A stretch of 64,000 nt of DNA, taken from Protofrankia sp963555925 (lineage in GTDB: Bacteria; Actinomycetota; Actinomycetes; Frankiales; Frankiaceae). Below the pieces are notes generated by a model. It saw only the letters and a list, made by a program, of their open reading frames with translations. It did not search any database and was not told the DNA's origin. The stretch spans positions 30,092 to 94,091 of the forward strand of contig CAUVXJ010000078.1 of NCBI GenBank assembly GCA_963555925.1, read 5' to 3'. Made by a program: the position numbers and the translations under genes. Below, in pieces: positions 15,536 to 24,612 of the stretch. Position 1 is the first letter of the stretch. Every line of letters starts with the position of its first letter.

Positions 15536-17305
15536 ATGAGCCCGTTCTCACCTGCGCCGGGAGGCCACCACCAGACCGCGCCGACGCCGTCCTCGACGCC
15601 CCCGCCCCCAGGCCCGGGCCCGGCAGGGCCGCCACCACGGCAGGCCAGCTTCGAGGAACTGGGCCGGCCCCTGCAGGATGTCACCTTCGTCGTCGTGGAC
15701 CTGGAGACCACCGGCACCCACACCGCCGACAGTGAAATCACCGAACTCGGCGCGGTCAAGGTCCGCGGTGGGCAGGTCCTCGCGGAGATGGCCACGTTGG
15801 TGCGGCCCGCCGCACCGATACCGCCGTTCATCTCGGTCCTGACCGGAATCACCGACGCGATGGTCGCCACCGCGCCGTCCATCGACGCCGTGCTGCCGGC
15901 CTTCCTGGAGTTCGCCCGCGGCAGCATCCTGGTCGCCCACAACGCCCCCTTCGACCTCGGCTTCCTGCGGGCGGCGTGCGCACGCGGCGGCTACCCGGTC
16001 CCCGACTGGGAGCATCTGGACACCGTCCGGATCGCCCGCCAGATCGTAACCAAGGATGAAAGCCCGGACTGCAAGCTGGCGTCGCTGGCCCGCCTCTTCC
16101 GTGCCGACAGCGAGCCGAGTCATCGGGCGCTCGCGGATGCGCGCGCGACCGTCGCCGTCCTGCACGGACTGTTCGAACGGCTCGGCAATCTCGGCGTGAC
16201 CACGCTGGAGGACGTCCACGGCTTCACCCGCAAGGTCTCCCCGGCACAGCGGCGCAAGCGGCATCTGGCGGACGGGTTGCCGACCGGTCCCGGGGTCTAT
16301 GTCTTCCGCGATCGCGCCGGCCGGGCGTTGTACATCGGGACCTCACGATCGGTCCGGGCACGGGTCCGCTCCTACTTCACTGCGAGCGAGCCGCGGGCGC
16401 GGATGACCGAGATGGTGGCGGCGGCCGATCGGGTGGAGGCGATCGCGTGCGCGCATGCGTTGGAGGCCGAGGTTCGTGAGCTGAGGCTGATCGCCGAGCA
16501 CAAACCCCCGTACAACCGCCGGTCCCGACATCCGGAGCGGGCGGTCTACCTACGGATCACCGACGAGCCGTTCCCACGGCTGGCCCGGGTGCGGGCGGTT
16601 CGCGACGCCGGCACCTATCTCGGCCCGTTCTCAGGGGCCGCTGCCGCCGATCTCGCCGCAGCCGCGATCCACGCGGCGATTCCACTGCGGCAGTGCACCG
16701 CCCGGTTGTCGCCGCGGCGGTCGGTGCCGGCCTGCGCTCTCGCGGACATGGGACGGTGCGGAGCACCATGCGACGGACGAGAAAGCCCGCAGGACTATGC
16801 CCGGCATGTGGCGGCGGCCCGCCGGGCCATGACCACCGACCCGTCCGTGGTCGTCGCCGCCGCGCGGACGCGCATCGACAGCCTCGCCGCCCAGCAGCGC
16901 TTCGAGGACGCCGCCGTCCAGCGGGACCGGCTGCTGGCCTTTCTGCACGGCGCGCACCGGCTGCAACGGCTGTCGGCGCTGACCGGCGTGGCCGAAATGA
17001 CGGCGGCCGCGCCCACCCCTGAAGGCGGTTGGGACATCGCGGTGATCCGCCACGGCAGACTGGTCGCGGCAACCAGTACACCGGCGCGTACGGATCCACG
17101 TCCCTGGATCGCCGCCGCACAGGCCAGCGCCGAGACGGTACGCCCGGGCCCAGGCCCCACGCCGTGCGCGAGTGCGGCGGAAACCGAGCGCATCCACCAC
17201 TGGCTGGCCGGTCCGGGTGTACGCCTGGTCAGCCTGGACGGCGAGTGGGCCTCACCCGCGATCGGAGCCGCTCGGGAAGTGTTTCGGTTGGGACACGCCC
17301 GCTGA
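15536..17305 (+). CDS. DEDD exonuclease fused to UvrC-like GIY-YIG domain
   Basis: A 589-residue two-domain DNA repair-type protein. After a Pro-rich N-terminus, residues about 45-215 form a DnaQ-like 3'-5' exonuclease with VVDLETTGTH (Exo I), HNAPFDLGFL (Exo II) and HRALADARATVAVL (Exo III). Residues about 240-325 form a GIY-YIG domain (GPGVYVFRDRAG, then ALYIGTSRSVRARVRSYF). The following part has CALADMGRCGAPC and a UVR-like helix pair (IDSLAAQQRFEDAAVQRDRL). This architecture is common in Actinobacteria. ATG 15536 is chosen because the frame upstream is not conserved-looking, although it is open to 15296. Confidence 0.88.
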   Translation: MSPFSPAPGGHHQTAPTPSSTPPPPGPGPAGPPPRQASFEELGRPLQDVTFVVVDLETTGTHTADSEITELGAVKVRGGQVLAEMATLVRPAAPIPPFISVLTGITDAMVATAPSIDAVLPAFLEFARGSILVAHNAPFDLGFLRAACARGGYPVPDWEHLDTVRIARQIVTKDESPDCKLASLARLFRADSEPSHRALADARATVAVLHGLFERLGNLGVTTLEDVHGFTRKVSPAQRRKRHLADGLPTGPGVYVFRDRAGRALYIGTSRSVRARVRSYFTASEPRARMTEMVAAADRVEAIACAHALEAEVRELRLIAEHKPPYNRRSRHPERAVYLRITDEPFPRLARVRAVRDAGTYLGPFSGAAAADLAAAAIHAAIPLRQCTARLSPRRSVPACALADMGRCGAPCDGRESPQDYARHVAAARRAMTTDPSVVVAAARTRIDSLAAQQRFEDAAVQRDRLLAFLHGAHRLQRLSALTGVAEMTAAAPTPEGGWDIAVIRHGRLVAATSTPARTDPRPWIAAAQASAETVRPGPGPTPCASAAETERIHHWLAGPGVRLVSLDGEWASPAIGAAREVFRLGHAR

Positions 17306-17406
17306 CAGGCACATATTATGAACATTTTGCCCCCACGTCTCGACCCGTACCTCATATCGGCATACTTATGCACCACTTGTGGGCAGTATCCGATCGAGGA
17401 GAGCAC

Positions 17407-18192
17407 ATGGACCTGGGCCTGAAGGACAAGGTCGCCGTCGTCGCCGGCGGCAGTCGCGGATGCGGTCGCGCGATCTCGGTCGAGCTGGCGAAGGAGGGTG
17501 CTGCGGTCGTCCTGACGGGTCGTCAACCCGGCATCGTGGCGGCGACCGCCGAGCAGATCGAAAGCACGGGCGGCAGCGCGCTGGGCGTGGTCGCGGACAT
17601 GACCACCACCGCGGGAGCCCTCGAAATCATCACGGCAGCGCGACGTGCCTTCGGAGCACCTGACATCCTCGTGACGAACCCACCCGGCCCGCTACCCAGC
17701 GACGACTACGGACGGGGCTTCCTCAACTGTTCGGACGAGGATTTCCTGCGCACCAACGACCAGTTCATCATGAGCCAGGTCTACCTGACCCGGGAAGTCA
17801 TTCCGAACATGATGGAAAAAAGCTGGGGACGTCTGGTCAACATCGCGTCGATCTGCCTCAAGACCCCGCACCACCGCGATCCGCTGGTGCTCGCGAATCT
17901 TCGGGTGGGCATCGCCGGAATGATGAAGACGCTCGCCGAGGAGTACGGCGAACACGGCATCACAGCCAATGTCGTGGCAACCGGACCCTTCCGAAGCGAG
18001 CTGGCGGAAGATTACCTCAGATCCCAGAACGTCAAGGACGAGGCGTACTACGCGCAGGAAGTCCCCGTCCGTCGCTGGGGACGTCCGGCCGAAATGGGAG
18101 CCCTCGTCGCGTTCCTCTGCTCCGAGCAGGCCGCTTTTCTGACCGGTGAGACCATTCGTCTGGACGGTGGCTACAGCAAGAGCCTGTTCTGA
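17407..18192 (+). CDS. SDR family protein with altered active site
   Basis: Short-chain dehydrogenase/reductase fold, 261 residues. The cofactor motif reads VAGGSRGCGRAI (TGxxxGxG type) and the NxxG-like strand is VTNPPGPLP. Ser is present in NIASICLKT. Where the classical YxxxK should follow, the sequence reads PLVLANLRVGIAGMMKTLAE, so Tyr is replaced by Leu and Lys by Arg. The C-terminal GETIRLDGGYSKSLF is normal. A subfamily annotated as 3-oxoacyl-ACP reductase-like has this pattern; whether it is catalytic is doubtful. ATG 17407 has GAGGAGAG as ribosome binding site. The gene stands between the exonuclease gene and the ABC exporter. Confidence 0.85.
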   Translation: MDLGLKDKVAVVAGGSRGCGRAISVELAKEGAAVVLTGRQPGIVAATAEQIESTGGSALGVVADMTTTAGALEIITAARRAFGAPDILVTNPPGPLPSDDYGRGFLNCSDEDFLRTNDQFIMSQVYLTREVIPNMMEKSWGRLVNIASICLKTPHHRDPLVLANLRVGIAGMMKTLAEEYGEHGITANVVATGPFRSELAEDYLRSQNVKDEAYYAQEVPVRRWGRPAEMGALVAFLCSEQAAFLTGETIRLDGGYSKSLF

Positions 18193-18226
18193 TGCAGAGT
18201 CACACCGGCATCTCCTGCCTTCCTGA

Positions 18227-19111
18227 TCAGCGCGCCAACCGGCCGAGCAGAGCGCTGGCTGCGAGGATTGTCAACACCGCGGAGCCCGTGAGAACGGTGA
18301 AATCCAGCATGAGATGGCTGTGCGTGCCGATAAGCAGCCCGCGCAGCGCGTCGACAAGATAGCTCAACGGGTTGAGATAGCTGGCCACACGGACCCAGGT
18401 CGGCATGATGGAGACCGGATACAGGGCGTTGCTGGCGAAGAACATCGGCATCATGATCGCCTGACCGATTCCCATCAGCCGGTCCCGGGAGAGCACCAGC
18501 CCGGCGATCACGATCGACAGGCACGCGAAGAACCCCGAACCGAGCACAACCGCGACCATGGCGCCGACAAGCTTCAGCGGGTTGGCGGTCAGCCCCACGC
18601 CGAGGACCGCTGCCAGCACCAGGACGACGACCACCTGTATCAGCGCGCGCACGCCGGCCGCAAACGCCTTACCTGTGACCAGCGCCGTCCGGGGTGTCGG
18701 TGTCACCATGAGTTTGGCCAGGACGCCCGCGTCCCGGTCCCAGATGATCTGGATGCCGTAGAAGATCGAAATAAAGAGTGCGGACTGGGCGAGAATCCCC
18801 GGCGCCAGGTAGTCGAGATACGGCACGGACCCGGTCGGAATGGCGTGGATACGGTTGAACGTCACTCCGAAGACAAGCAACCACAATGCGGGCTGGACGG
18901 CCCGGGTGTAAAGCTCCACCCGATCGTGGCGCAGCTTCTGCAGTTCGACCAGCGACAGGGTCGCGAGCCGCCGGCCGAGCAGACGAGCCGCGCCGAGGCG
19001 TCCGTCGAGGTCCTGGTCGAAGCCGGTTCCGGCGGGAAAAGGCGGCAGGTCGCCGCGCTCAACCAACCCGGTTGGCGACACGGCGGATGTGCTGGACGTC
19101 ACGGAAATCAC
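18227..19111 (-). CDS. ABC-2 type permease (DrrB-like)
   Basis: Inner-membrane subunit of an ABC exporter. After a 60-residue cytoplasmic N-terminus there are six hydrophobic segments, the first being ALWLLVFGVTF. The motif FFASNALYPVSIMPTWV followed by NPLSYLVDALRG is characteristic of DrrB/ABC-2 permeases. The start lies among several in-frame GTG codons (19111, 19102, 19081) overlapping the ATPase gene end; 19111 is chosen tentatively. It forms a two-gene unit with the ATPase. Confidence 0.85.
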   Translation of the reverse strand: MISVTSSTSAVSPTGLVERGDLPPFPAGTGFDQDLDGRLGAARLLGRRLATLSLVELQKLRHDRVELYTRAVQPALWLLVFGVTFNRIHAIPTGSVPYLDYLAPGILAQSALFISIFYGIQIIWDRDAGVLAKLMVTPTPRTALVTGKAFAAGVRALIQVVVVLVLAAVLGVGLTANPLKLVGAMVAVVLGSGFFACLSIVIAGLVLSRDRLMGIGQAIMMPMFFASNALYPVSIMPTWVRVASYLNPLSYLVDALRGLLIGTHSHLMLDFTVLTGSAVLTILAASALLGRLAR

Positions 19112-19910
19112 CTTCCTGGTCTCTGTCAAGCGCATCACCGGTGTGCTGGCGGAACACATCCTCAAGACTTGCCTTCGCTCCGAGAGCCGCTTTCAGCTCG
19201 CTCGGAACGCCGACGACGCGTACCCGGCCGGCATGCATGAGCGCGACCTTGTCACACAGGACGTCCGCTTCCTCCATATAATGGGTGGTAAGAAGGATGG
19301 CCATTGCGTACTCGGCCCGAAGACCCTGGACGTGCTCCCAGACGCTGTCGCGGGCGATCGGGTCCAGCCCCACGGTCGGCTCGTCGAGAATCAGCAGGCG
19401 CGGAGCGTTGACCAGCGCCTGAGCCAGTTCGAGACGACGCACCATGCCACCCGAGTAGGTCCGGGCCAGCCGGTCGGCGACATCGGTCAGCCCCATCGCG
19501 GCCATGGCGTCGTTGACCCGGGCCCGACGCTGGCGCCGCGGCACATCGAACAGCCCCGCGAACAGCGCCACGTTCTCCCGTCCGGTCAACCCCGAGTCGG
19601 CCGAGAGCATCTGCGGCACGTAGCCGATGAGGCGGCGTGCTCGGATCGGGTGGCGTACCGCGTCCACCCCGAACATGTGCACCGAGCCGGCGGCCGGCCG
19701 TAGCAGCGTGACGATGGCACGGATCGCCGTGGTCTTGCCGGCCCCGTTCGGCCCGAGCAACCCGATGATCTCGCCAGCATTAAGATCGAGATCGATCGCG
19801 TCAACCGCTGTGTGCTCACCGAACCGGTAGGTCAGGCCCCTGACGGCAAGGGCTGGCGGGTCGCCCGACGCCGCAGTGGACGCGACCCGCGCGGGGTGCT
19901 CGACAGACAT
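19059..19910 (-). CDS. ABC transporter ATP-binding protein (DrrA-like)
   Basis: ATPase subunit for the adjacent permease, 283 residues. Walker A is GPNGAGKTT, the signature YSGGMVRRLELAQAL, Walker B LLILDEPTVGLDP and the switch His is in LLTTHYMEEAD. The C-terminus ALGAKASLEDVFRQHTG is typical of the daunorubicin-resistance group. It probably exports a hydrophobic compound or lipid; the substrate is unknown. Its 3' end overlaps the permease gene. Confidence 0.92.
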   Translation of the reverse strand: MSVEHPARVASTAASGDPPALAVRGLTYRFGEHTAVDAIDLDLNAGEIIGLLGPNGAGKTTAIRAIVTLLRPAAGSVHMFGVDAVRHPIRARRLIGYVPQMLSADSGLTGRENVALFAGLFDVPRRQRRARVNDAMAAMGLTDVADRLARTYSGGMVRRLELAQALVNAPRLLILDEPTVGLDPIARDSVWEHVQGLRAEYAMAILLTTHYMEEADVLCDKVALMHAGRVRVVGVPSELKAALGAKASLEDVFRQHTGDALDRDQEGDFRDVQHIRRVANRVG

Positions 19911-20073
19911 CCGACCTCCCCATCGTTTTCTTCCTGCAACTAACTATCTGCTCTTACCCCTCCCCCGTCATCCGGTCGGGGCGCGAGCCGCCGCCAACGG
20001 GCAGCGCGCACCGTCCAAAGCAGCACAAACAAGACCGGTTCACTGCAGGCCAGACCAGACGACGAAACGAAAA

Positions 20074-20118
20074 GCTGAGGGCCGGTGCATCCGGGTCTCG
20101 GACGCACCGGCCCTCAGC
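20074..20118 (-). terminator. intrinsic terminator of the qcr operon
   Basis: GCTGAGGGCCGGTGC (20074-20088) pairs perfectly with GCACCGGCCCTCAGC (20104-20118). On the minus strand the stem is followed by TTTTCGTTT. It lies 46 bases beyond the qcrB stop and is the cleanest intrinsic terminator in the window. Confidence 0.88.
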
Positions 20119-20164
20119 CGGGATGGAGCTGTTCGGTGTCTGTCGTGTTCGGTGTCTGTCGCGC

Positions 20165-21805
20165 TCAGTGCCTGCCGGCAGGCTGATCAGGAGATTCGCC
20201 GCTGGGCTCGCGCGGACCGCCCTCCGCTTCCTCCGCGTTCTCTGCGTTCTCTGCGTTCTCATCGACGAAGAATCCGGTCACCGCCTTGCCCGCGCGGCGG
20301 GCGAGACCGCCCGTGGCGTGCCCGTTCTCCCCGGACGGCAACGCCACCCGGTCGGTCGGTACCCGACGGTGGTCCGGCGTCGGCGGCAACTTCGGACGAT
20401 GCTGCTCCACGAATTCCCCACCGGGAAGCTGGTGGATGATCCCGGTCTCGATACCGTGCTCGGCGATCTCCCGATCACGGGCCTGCAGGTGGAGGCAGAG
20501 CCTCTTCGTCACCGTGAAGGCGATCGGCGGGACGATGATGCAGCCGATCCGGCCGGCCCAGGTCATGGCGTTCAGCGAGATGTCGAACGTCGTCGCGATG
20601 ACGTCGTTACCACCGGAGATCCACAGCACCAGATAGAAACTGATGGCCATGGCACCGAAACCGGTGCGGGTCGGGGCGTCACGCGGTCGCTGGAGCAGGT
20701 TGTGCGATGCGGAATCCCCGGTGAACTTCGCCTCCAGGAATGGGTACACCGCCAGCAGCGTGAACAGTATTCCAGGCAGCACGACGGTCGGCCAGAACAC
20801 CGCCGGGACGGTATGGCCGAGCCCGCGGAACTCCCACGGTGGGAACAGCCGGGTCGATCCGTCGAGGAAGCCGATGTACCAGTCGGGCTGCGACGCCGAA
20901 CTGACGTTGCCCGGGTCATAGGGGCCGAAGCTCCAGATCGGGTTGATCTGTGCCAGCCCACCGAGCAGGGCGAGCATCGCGAACACCAGCATGAAGAACC
21001 CGGTGGACTTCACCGCGAACACAGGGAAGACGCGGTGCCCGATGACGTTGTGTTCGGTCTTGCCCGGCCCCGGGAAATCTGTGTGCTTCTGGTGCCACAG
21101 GATGCCCAGATGGGCGCCGATCAGCGCCAGCAGGATCCCCGGCACCAGCAGAATGTGGATCACATACAGCCGGGGGATGAAGTTGTCACCCGGCCACTCA
21201 CCGTTGAAGACCAGGAACGACGTCCAGGTGCCGATGACGGGGATCGACTGCGCGATCGAGGCCGCGATACGCAGCCCGGTACCCGACAGCAGGTCGTCCG
21301 GCAGCGAGTAGCCGGCGAAACCCTCGAGGATCCCCAGCACGAGCAGCCCGACGCCGATCAGCCAGTTGACCTCGCGGGGCTTGCGGAAGGCGCCGGTGAA
21401 GAACACCCGCATCAGGTGCACCACGATCGAGGCGACGAACAGCAGTGCCGCCCAGTGGTGGATCTGACGGAAGACCAGCCCCGCCCGGGTGTCGAAGCTG
21501 ATGTCGAGGGTCGAGGCGTAGGCCCGGCTCATCTCCACACCGCGCAACGGGATGTACGAGCCGTTATAGGGGATCTCGACGTTGCTCGGGTCGAAGAACA
21601 GCGTCAGATAGATGCCGGTCAGGACCAGGATGACGAAGCTGTAGAGGGCGATTTCCCCGATCATGAAAGACCAGTGGTCGGGGAACACCTTGTTGAGATT
21701 GCGGCGCAGCGCCGCCTGGGACCCGAAGCGCTCGTCGACGGCCCGGTTGAGTTTGCGGACCGGGCCCGGCCGCTTGACCAGGGACGGTGGCGGGACGGTG
21801 GTCAT
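20165..21805 (-). CDS. qcrB: cytochrome b subunit of the bcc complex
   Basis: Membrane-bound quinol-oxidising subunit of the actinobacterial cytochrome bcc complex, 546 residues with about eight or nine membrane spans. Heme-ligand regions are visible as FRQIHHWAALLFVASIVVH and RLYVIHILLVPGILLALIGAH. The Qo-site region appears as GYSLPDDLLSGTG and the later PDWYIGFLDGSTRL. After the last span there is a polar C-terminal extension of about 90 residues that ends with a three-fold Glu-Asn-Ala repeat (ENAENAENAE). ATG 21805 is chosen because the fold starts there; the frame is open further upstream. Last gene of qcrCAB. Confidence 0.95.
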   Translation of the reverse strand: MTTVPPPSLVKRPGPVRKLNRAVDERFGSQAALRRNLNKVFPDHWSFMIGEIALYSFVILVLTGIYLTLFFDPSNVEIPYNGSYIPLRGVEMSRAYASTLDISFDTRAGLVFRQIHHWAALLFVASIVVHLMRVFFTGAFRKPREVNWLIGVGLLVLGILEGFAGYSLPDDLLSGTGLRIAASIAQSIPVIGTWTSFLVFNGEWPGDNFIPRLYVIHILLVPGILLALIGAHLGILWHQKHTDFPGPGKTEHNVIGHRVFPVFAVKSTGFFMLVFAMLALLGGLAQINPIWSFGPYDPGNVSSASQPDWYIGFLDGSTRLFPPWEFRGLGHTVPAVFWPTVVLPGILFTLLAVYPFLEAKFTGDSASHNLLQRPRDAPTRTGFGAMAISFYLVLWISGGNDVIATTFDISLNAMTWAGRIGCIIVPPIAFTVTKRLCLHLQARDREIAEHGIETGIIHQLPGGEFVEQHRPKLPPTPDHRRVPTDRVALPSGENGHATGGLARRAGKAVTGFFVDENAENAENAEEAEGGPREPSGESPDQPAGRH

Positions 21806-21858
21806 GAGGCGACCTCCGAAGCGAGCATCGTAGGGAGCGCCAGCGAGCGAGGAGCCGT

Positions 21859-21897
21859 ACCCAAGAGATTGCTCGCTCCGCTCACGATCTTTTGGGT
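21859..21897. promoter_or_regulatory. intercistronic inverted repeat between qcrA and qcrB
   Basis: ACCCAAGAGAT (21859-21869) and ATCTTTTGGGT (21887-21897) are complementary apart from one position. It lies in the 124-base spacer that separates qcrB from qcrA, unlike the overlapping junctions upstream. It may set the qcrB level or stabilise mRNA. Confidence 0.35.
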
Positions 21898-21929
21898 CCC
21901 TCGACGGCGGAGGCCGCCGGGATTCACGG

Positions 21930-23075
21930 TCATGGGCGCTCCCAGAAAGCGGGGCCGACGGGCTCGGTGTAGTCGCCGTCTCGTGCGATGAAATACCCGG
22001 CGTCATCGACACCGATCGCCAGCTGTGGCAGGGATCGGCTGGCCGGACCGAAGATCGCTCGACATCCGTCCAGAACGTCGAACACGGACTGGTGGCACGG
22101 GCACAGCAGGTGATGGGTCTGCGCCTCGTAGAGGCTGACCGGACAACCCGCGTGGGTGCAGATCTTGGAGTAGGCGACGTGGCCGTCGTAGGCCCAGTCC
22201 TCCCGCCCCGGCCGCGGTCGGTTCGCATCCGGGGGGAGCCGGATGAGGATGGTGGCGCTGTCGGCCTTCTGGTGCAGGGTCAGCTGGGGCTCGAACCGGA
22301 CGCTGCCGTCGGCCGCGGTCACCGCAATCGCGGGGAAGACGGTCTCGATACCGCCGATGGCGATGTCACCGAGCGCGACCGGATTACCTTCTCCGTTTAC
22401 CAACCGGGCGCCCTTGGCCCAGTGGCTGTGCGTGAGCTGATCGCCCGGCTTGCGATTGCTCAGGTTCAGCAACGGCACCACCAGCAGGGCGCCGAGCATG
22501 CTGCCCGCGCCCAGCAGGGTACGGCGGACCAGCGGTCGGCGGGCAAGGCCGGTATCGGCGAACCCGAGTGCGACCGTCTCCTCGGTGACGGCGATCTCCT
22601 CATCCGAGGATGCGAAGGGATGACGCTCCTGGACGGCCTCCTCATGCGGCATGAGGCGCTTCGCCCAGAGGATGACCCCGAACCCGATGCCGCCCATGGC
22701 CAGGCCCAGGGCGGTTCCCATCCACGGGGTGTAGTACGCGGCATGTTTGTCACCGACGAAGTTGATGACCACGAAGCCGATCGTCCCGACCACCGAGACC
22801 ATGAACCAGAACGCCACCAGCCGTTCGGCCCTGCGCTCGGCCCGGCGGTCGATCTCCTCGGCGTGAGCCGGGGGGATGACCGCGGCCCGCTCGCCGGGTT
22901 CGGCCAGCAGAACCGTTGAGCCCTCCGCGGTCGAGTCGGTCTGGTGCGGGGGGGTACCCAGACGCTCGGGACCGTCACTGCGGCCTGGGCGCGGTTCGGG
23001 CTTGGTGCGGTCGAAGATGCTCTCGCCCTCGGCGGGAACGTCCGGCCCGGACGTCTCGTCGTCTCGCTTGCTCAT
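21930..23075 (-). CDS. qcrA: Rieske iron-sulfur subunit of the bcc complex
   Basis: A 381-residue Rieske protein with the actinobacterial layout: a long hydrophilic N-terminus, three membrane spans (around LVAFWFMVSVVGTIGFVVIN, MGTALGLAMGGIGFGVILWA and the segment before LNLSNRKPGD) and the C-terminal Rieske domain. The [2Fe-2S] ligands are in CTHAGCPVSLYE and CPCHQSVFDVLDGC. Start ATG 23075 overlaps the qcrC stop as ATGA. Confidence 0.95.
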   Translation of the reverse strand: MSKRDDETSGPDVPAEGESIFDRTKPEPRPGRSDGPERLGTPPHQTDSTAEGSTVLLAEPGERAAVIPPAHAEEIDRRAERRAERLVAFWFMVSVVGTIGFVVINFVGDKHAAYYTPWMGTALGLAMGGIGFGVILWAKRLMPHEEAVQERHPFASSDEEIAVTEETVALGFADTGLARRPLVRRTLLGAGSMLGALLVVPLLNLSNRKPGDQLTHSHWAKGARLVNGEGNPVALGDIAIGGIETVFPAIAVTAADGSVRFEPQLTLHQKADSATILIRLPPDANRPRPGREDWAYDGHVAYSKICTHAGCPVSLYEAQTHHLLCPCHQSVFDVLDGCRAIFGPASRSLPQLAIGVDDAGYFIARDGDYTEPVGPAFWERP

Positions 23076-23884
23076 ACCTTCTGCCTCGCTCCGATCCACA
23101 TGCACACCGCGAGCAGGCCACCGATTCCGATCAGCCAGGCCAGCAGTCCCTCGGGAACCGGACCGTACTTGCCCAGCGTGCTACCACCGGCGCTCGGCGC
23201 CTCGGAGACGAACTGCACGTACTTCACGATCGCCACAGCGCCGGCAGGGTCGATCTGTCCGGGGCCGAAGACGGGCATCGACTCGGGGCCCGTCCGCATG
23301 GCATCGATGATCTGTGTCGGGGTGGCCTTACTCAGGTCGGGTGCGTACTTGCCGTACGTGAGTGGGGCACCCGCGCCCACCGCCTGATGGCACTGGGCGC
23401 AGTTCGCCCGGTAGAGCTCCCCGCCCTGGGCCAGGTCCGCGTCATCCAGCGCGTTCTTGGTGACGACCGCCGTCTTCGGGCCGCCACCGAGGCTGTCGAC
23501 GTAAGCGGCCAACTGATCGATCTGGGTCTGGCTGTATATCGGGTCCTTGCGCTGGGCCTGCGCGCCCGGCGCGGCGAGCGGCATCCGACCGGTGCTCACC
23601 TGGAAGTCCACGGCGGCAGACCCGACCCCGACGAGACTCGGGGCCTGGCCACCGCCCTGAGCGTTCAACCCGTGGCAGCTTGAACAACCCTGGAGATACA
23701 GCGCCCGGCCCGCCCGGACGGCCTCGTTGGCATCCGGGGTGCTCTGGGCCGTCCCGCGCGGCGCGAACGCGGTCCACAGCACCCCGGTGGCCGCGAGCGC
23801 CAGCAGGAGGACGACAGCGGAGGAACGCCGATGCCGGCGTCGGGATGCGCGGGCAGCGCCCAAAGATGCAGTCATGTCGCTCAC
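23072..23884 (-). CDS. qcrC: diheme cytochrome c subunit of the bcc complex
   Basis: A 270-residue membrane protein with an N-terminal signal anchor (VVLLLALAATGVLW), two c-type heme sites (CSSCHG and CAQCHQ) and a C-terminal membrane span (LAWLIGIGGLLAVCMWIGA). In Actinobacteria this subunit passes electrons directly to the aa3 oxidase. Start GTG 23884 overlaps the ctaE stop as GTGA; an in-frame ATG lies three codons downstream. Confidence 0.95.
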   Translation of the reverse strand: MSDMTASLGAARASRRRHRRSSAVVLLLALAATGVLWTAFAPRGTAQSTPDANEAVRAGRALYLQGCSSCHGLNAQGGGQAPSLVGVGSAAVDFQVSTGRMPLAAPGAQAQRKDPIYSQTQIDQLAAYVDSLGGGPKTAVVTKNALDDADLAQGGELYRANCAQCHQAVGAGAPLTYGKYAPDLSKATPTQIIDAMRTGPESMPVFGPGQIDPAGAVAIVKYVQFVSEAPSAGGSTLGKYGPVPEGLLAWLIGIGGLLAVCMWIGARQKV

Positions 23885-24519
23885 TGGAGGAGGTAGATGG
23901 TCGCGTAGAGGCCGATCCAGACGACGTCGACGAAGTGCCAGTAGTACGACGTCACGATCGCCGAGGTCGCCTTCTCAGGGGTGAATCTGCCGTAGGTCGA
24001 CCGGGCGAGGACGATCACGAAGGCCACCAGCCCGCCGATCACGTGCAGCCCGTGGAAACCGGTCGTGAGGTAGTAGACCGACCCGTAGGCATGCGACGAG
24101 ATCGAGAACTCGTTCTCGCGGAAGTACTCCCACGCCTGGCCGCCGACGAACACCGCACCCATCGCCAGCGTGATGAGGTACCAGCGACGCAGGCCGTAGA
24201 CGTCGCCTCGTTCCGCGGCGAACACGCCCAGCTGACAGGTCAGGCTCGACAGCACCAGAATCGTCGTGAAGACGAGCGCATAGCCGACGTGCAGGTGCAC
24301 CGGGCCGATCTCGGACCCCGCGGGATCGCCGGTGACCGGCGGCCAGTTGTCACTGTTGACCGACCGGATCGTGTAGTACATCGCGAACAGGGCCGCGAAG
24401 AACATCAGCTCCGATGACAGCCACACGATCGTTCCCACGGAAACCATCGACGGACGGTTGGCCGTGGGGTGCGGCGGCGGAGCCTTCTCAAGGACGGGGG
24501 CGGAGGCCACGTCGGTCAT
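23881..24519 (-). CDS. ctaE: cytochrome c oxidase subunit III
   Basis: A 212-residue protein with five hydrophobic segments. Conserved blocks are WLSSELMFFAALFAMYY, GGQAWEYFRENEF, YLTTGFHGLHVIGGLVAF and the terminal YYWHFVDVVWIGLYATIYL, all typical of subunit III. It heads the ctaE-qcrCAB operon, the standard order in Actinobacteria, and is divergent from ctaG. Confidence 0.95.
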   Translation of the reverse strand: MTDVASAPVLEKAPPPHPTANRPSMVSVGTIVWLSSELMFFAALFAMYYTIRSVNSDNWPPVTGDPAGSEIGPVHLHVGYALVFTTILVLSSLTCQLGVFAAERGDVYGLRRWYLITLAMGAVFVGGQAWEYFRENEFSISSHAYGSVYYLTTGFHGLHVIGGLVAFVIVLARSTYGRFTPEKATSAIVTSYYWHFVDVVWIGLYATIYLLQ

Positions 24520-24612
24520 TCTGGCACGCGTTCCGCCGGGCGCCACCGTAGGTTCGACATTCGGTAGGACTACGAGCTGTCGAGGGTTCGGGCGCGCCCC
24601 GGCCGAAGCGAG

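Noticed and set aside
20123..21991. A 622-codon open frame on the plus strand
   Set aside because: It is antisense to qcrB, whose heme and Qo motifs are unmistakable. Long antisense frames are expected in DNA of this GC content.
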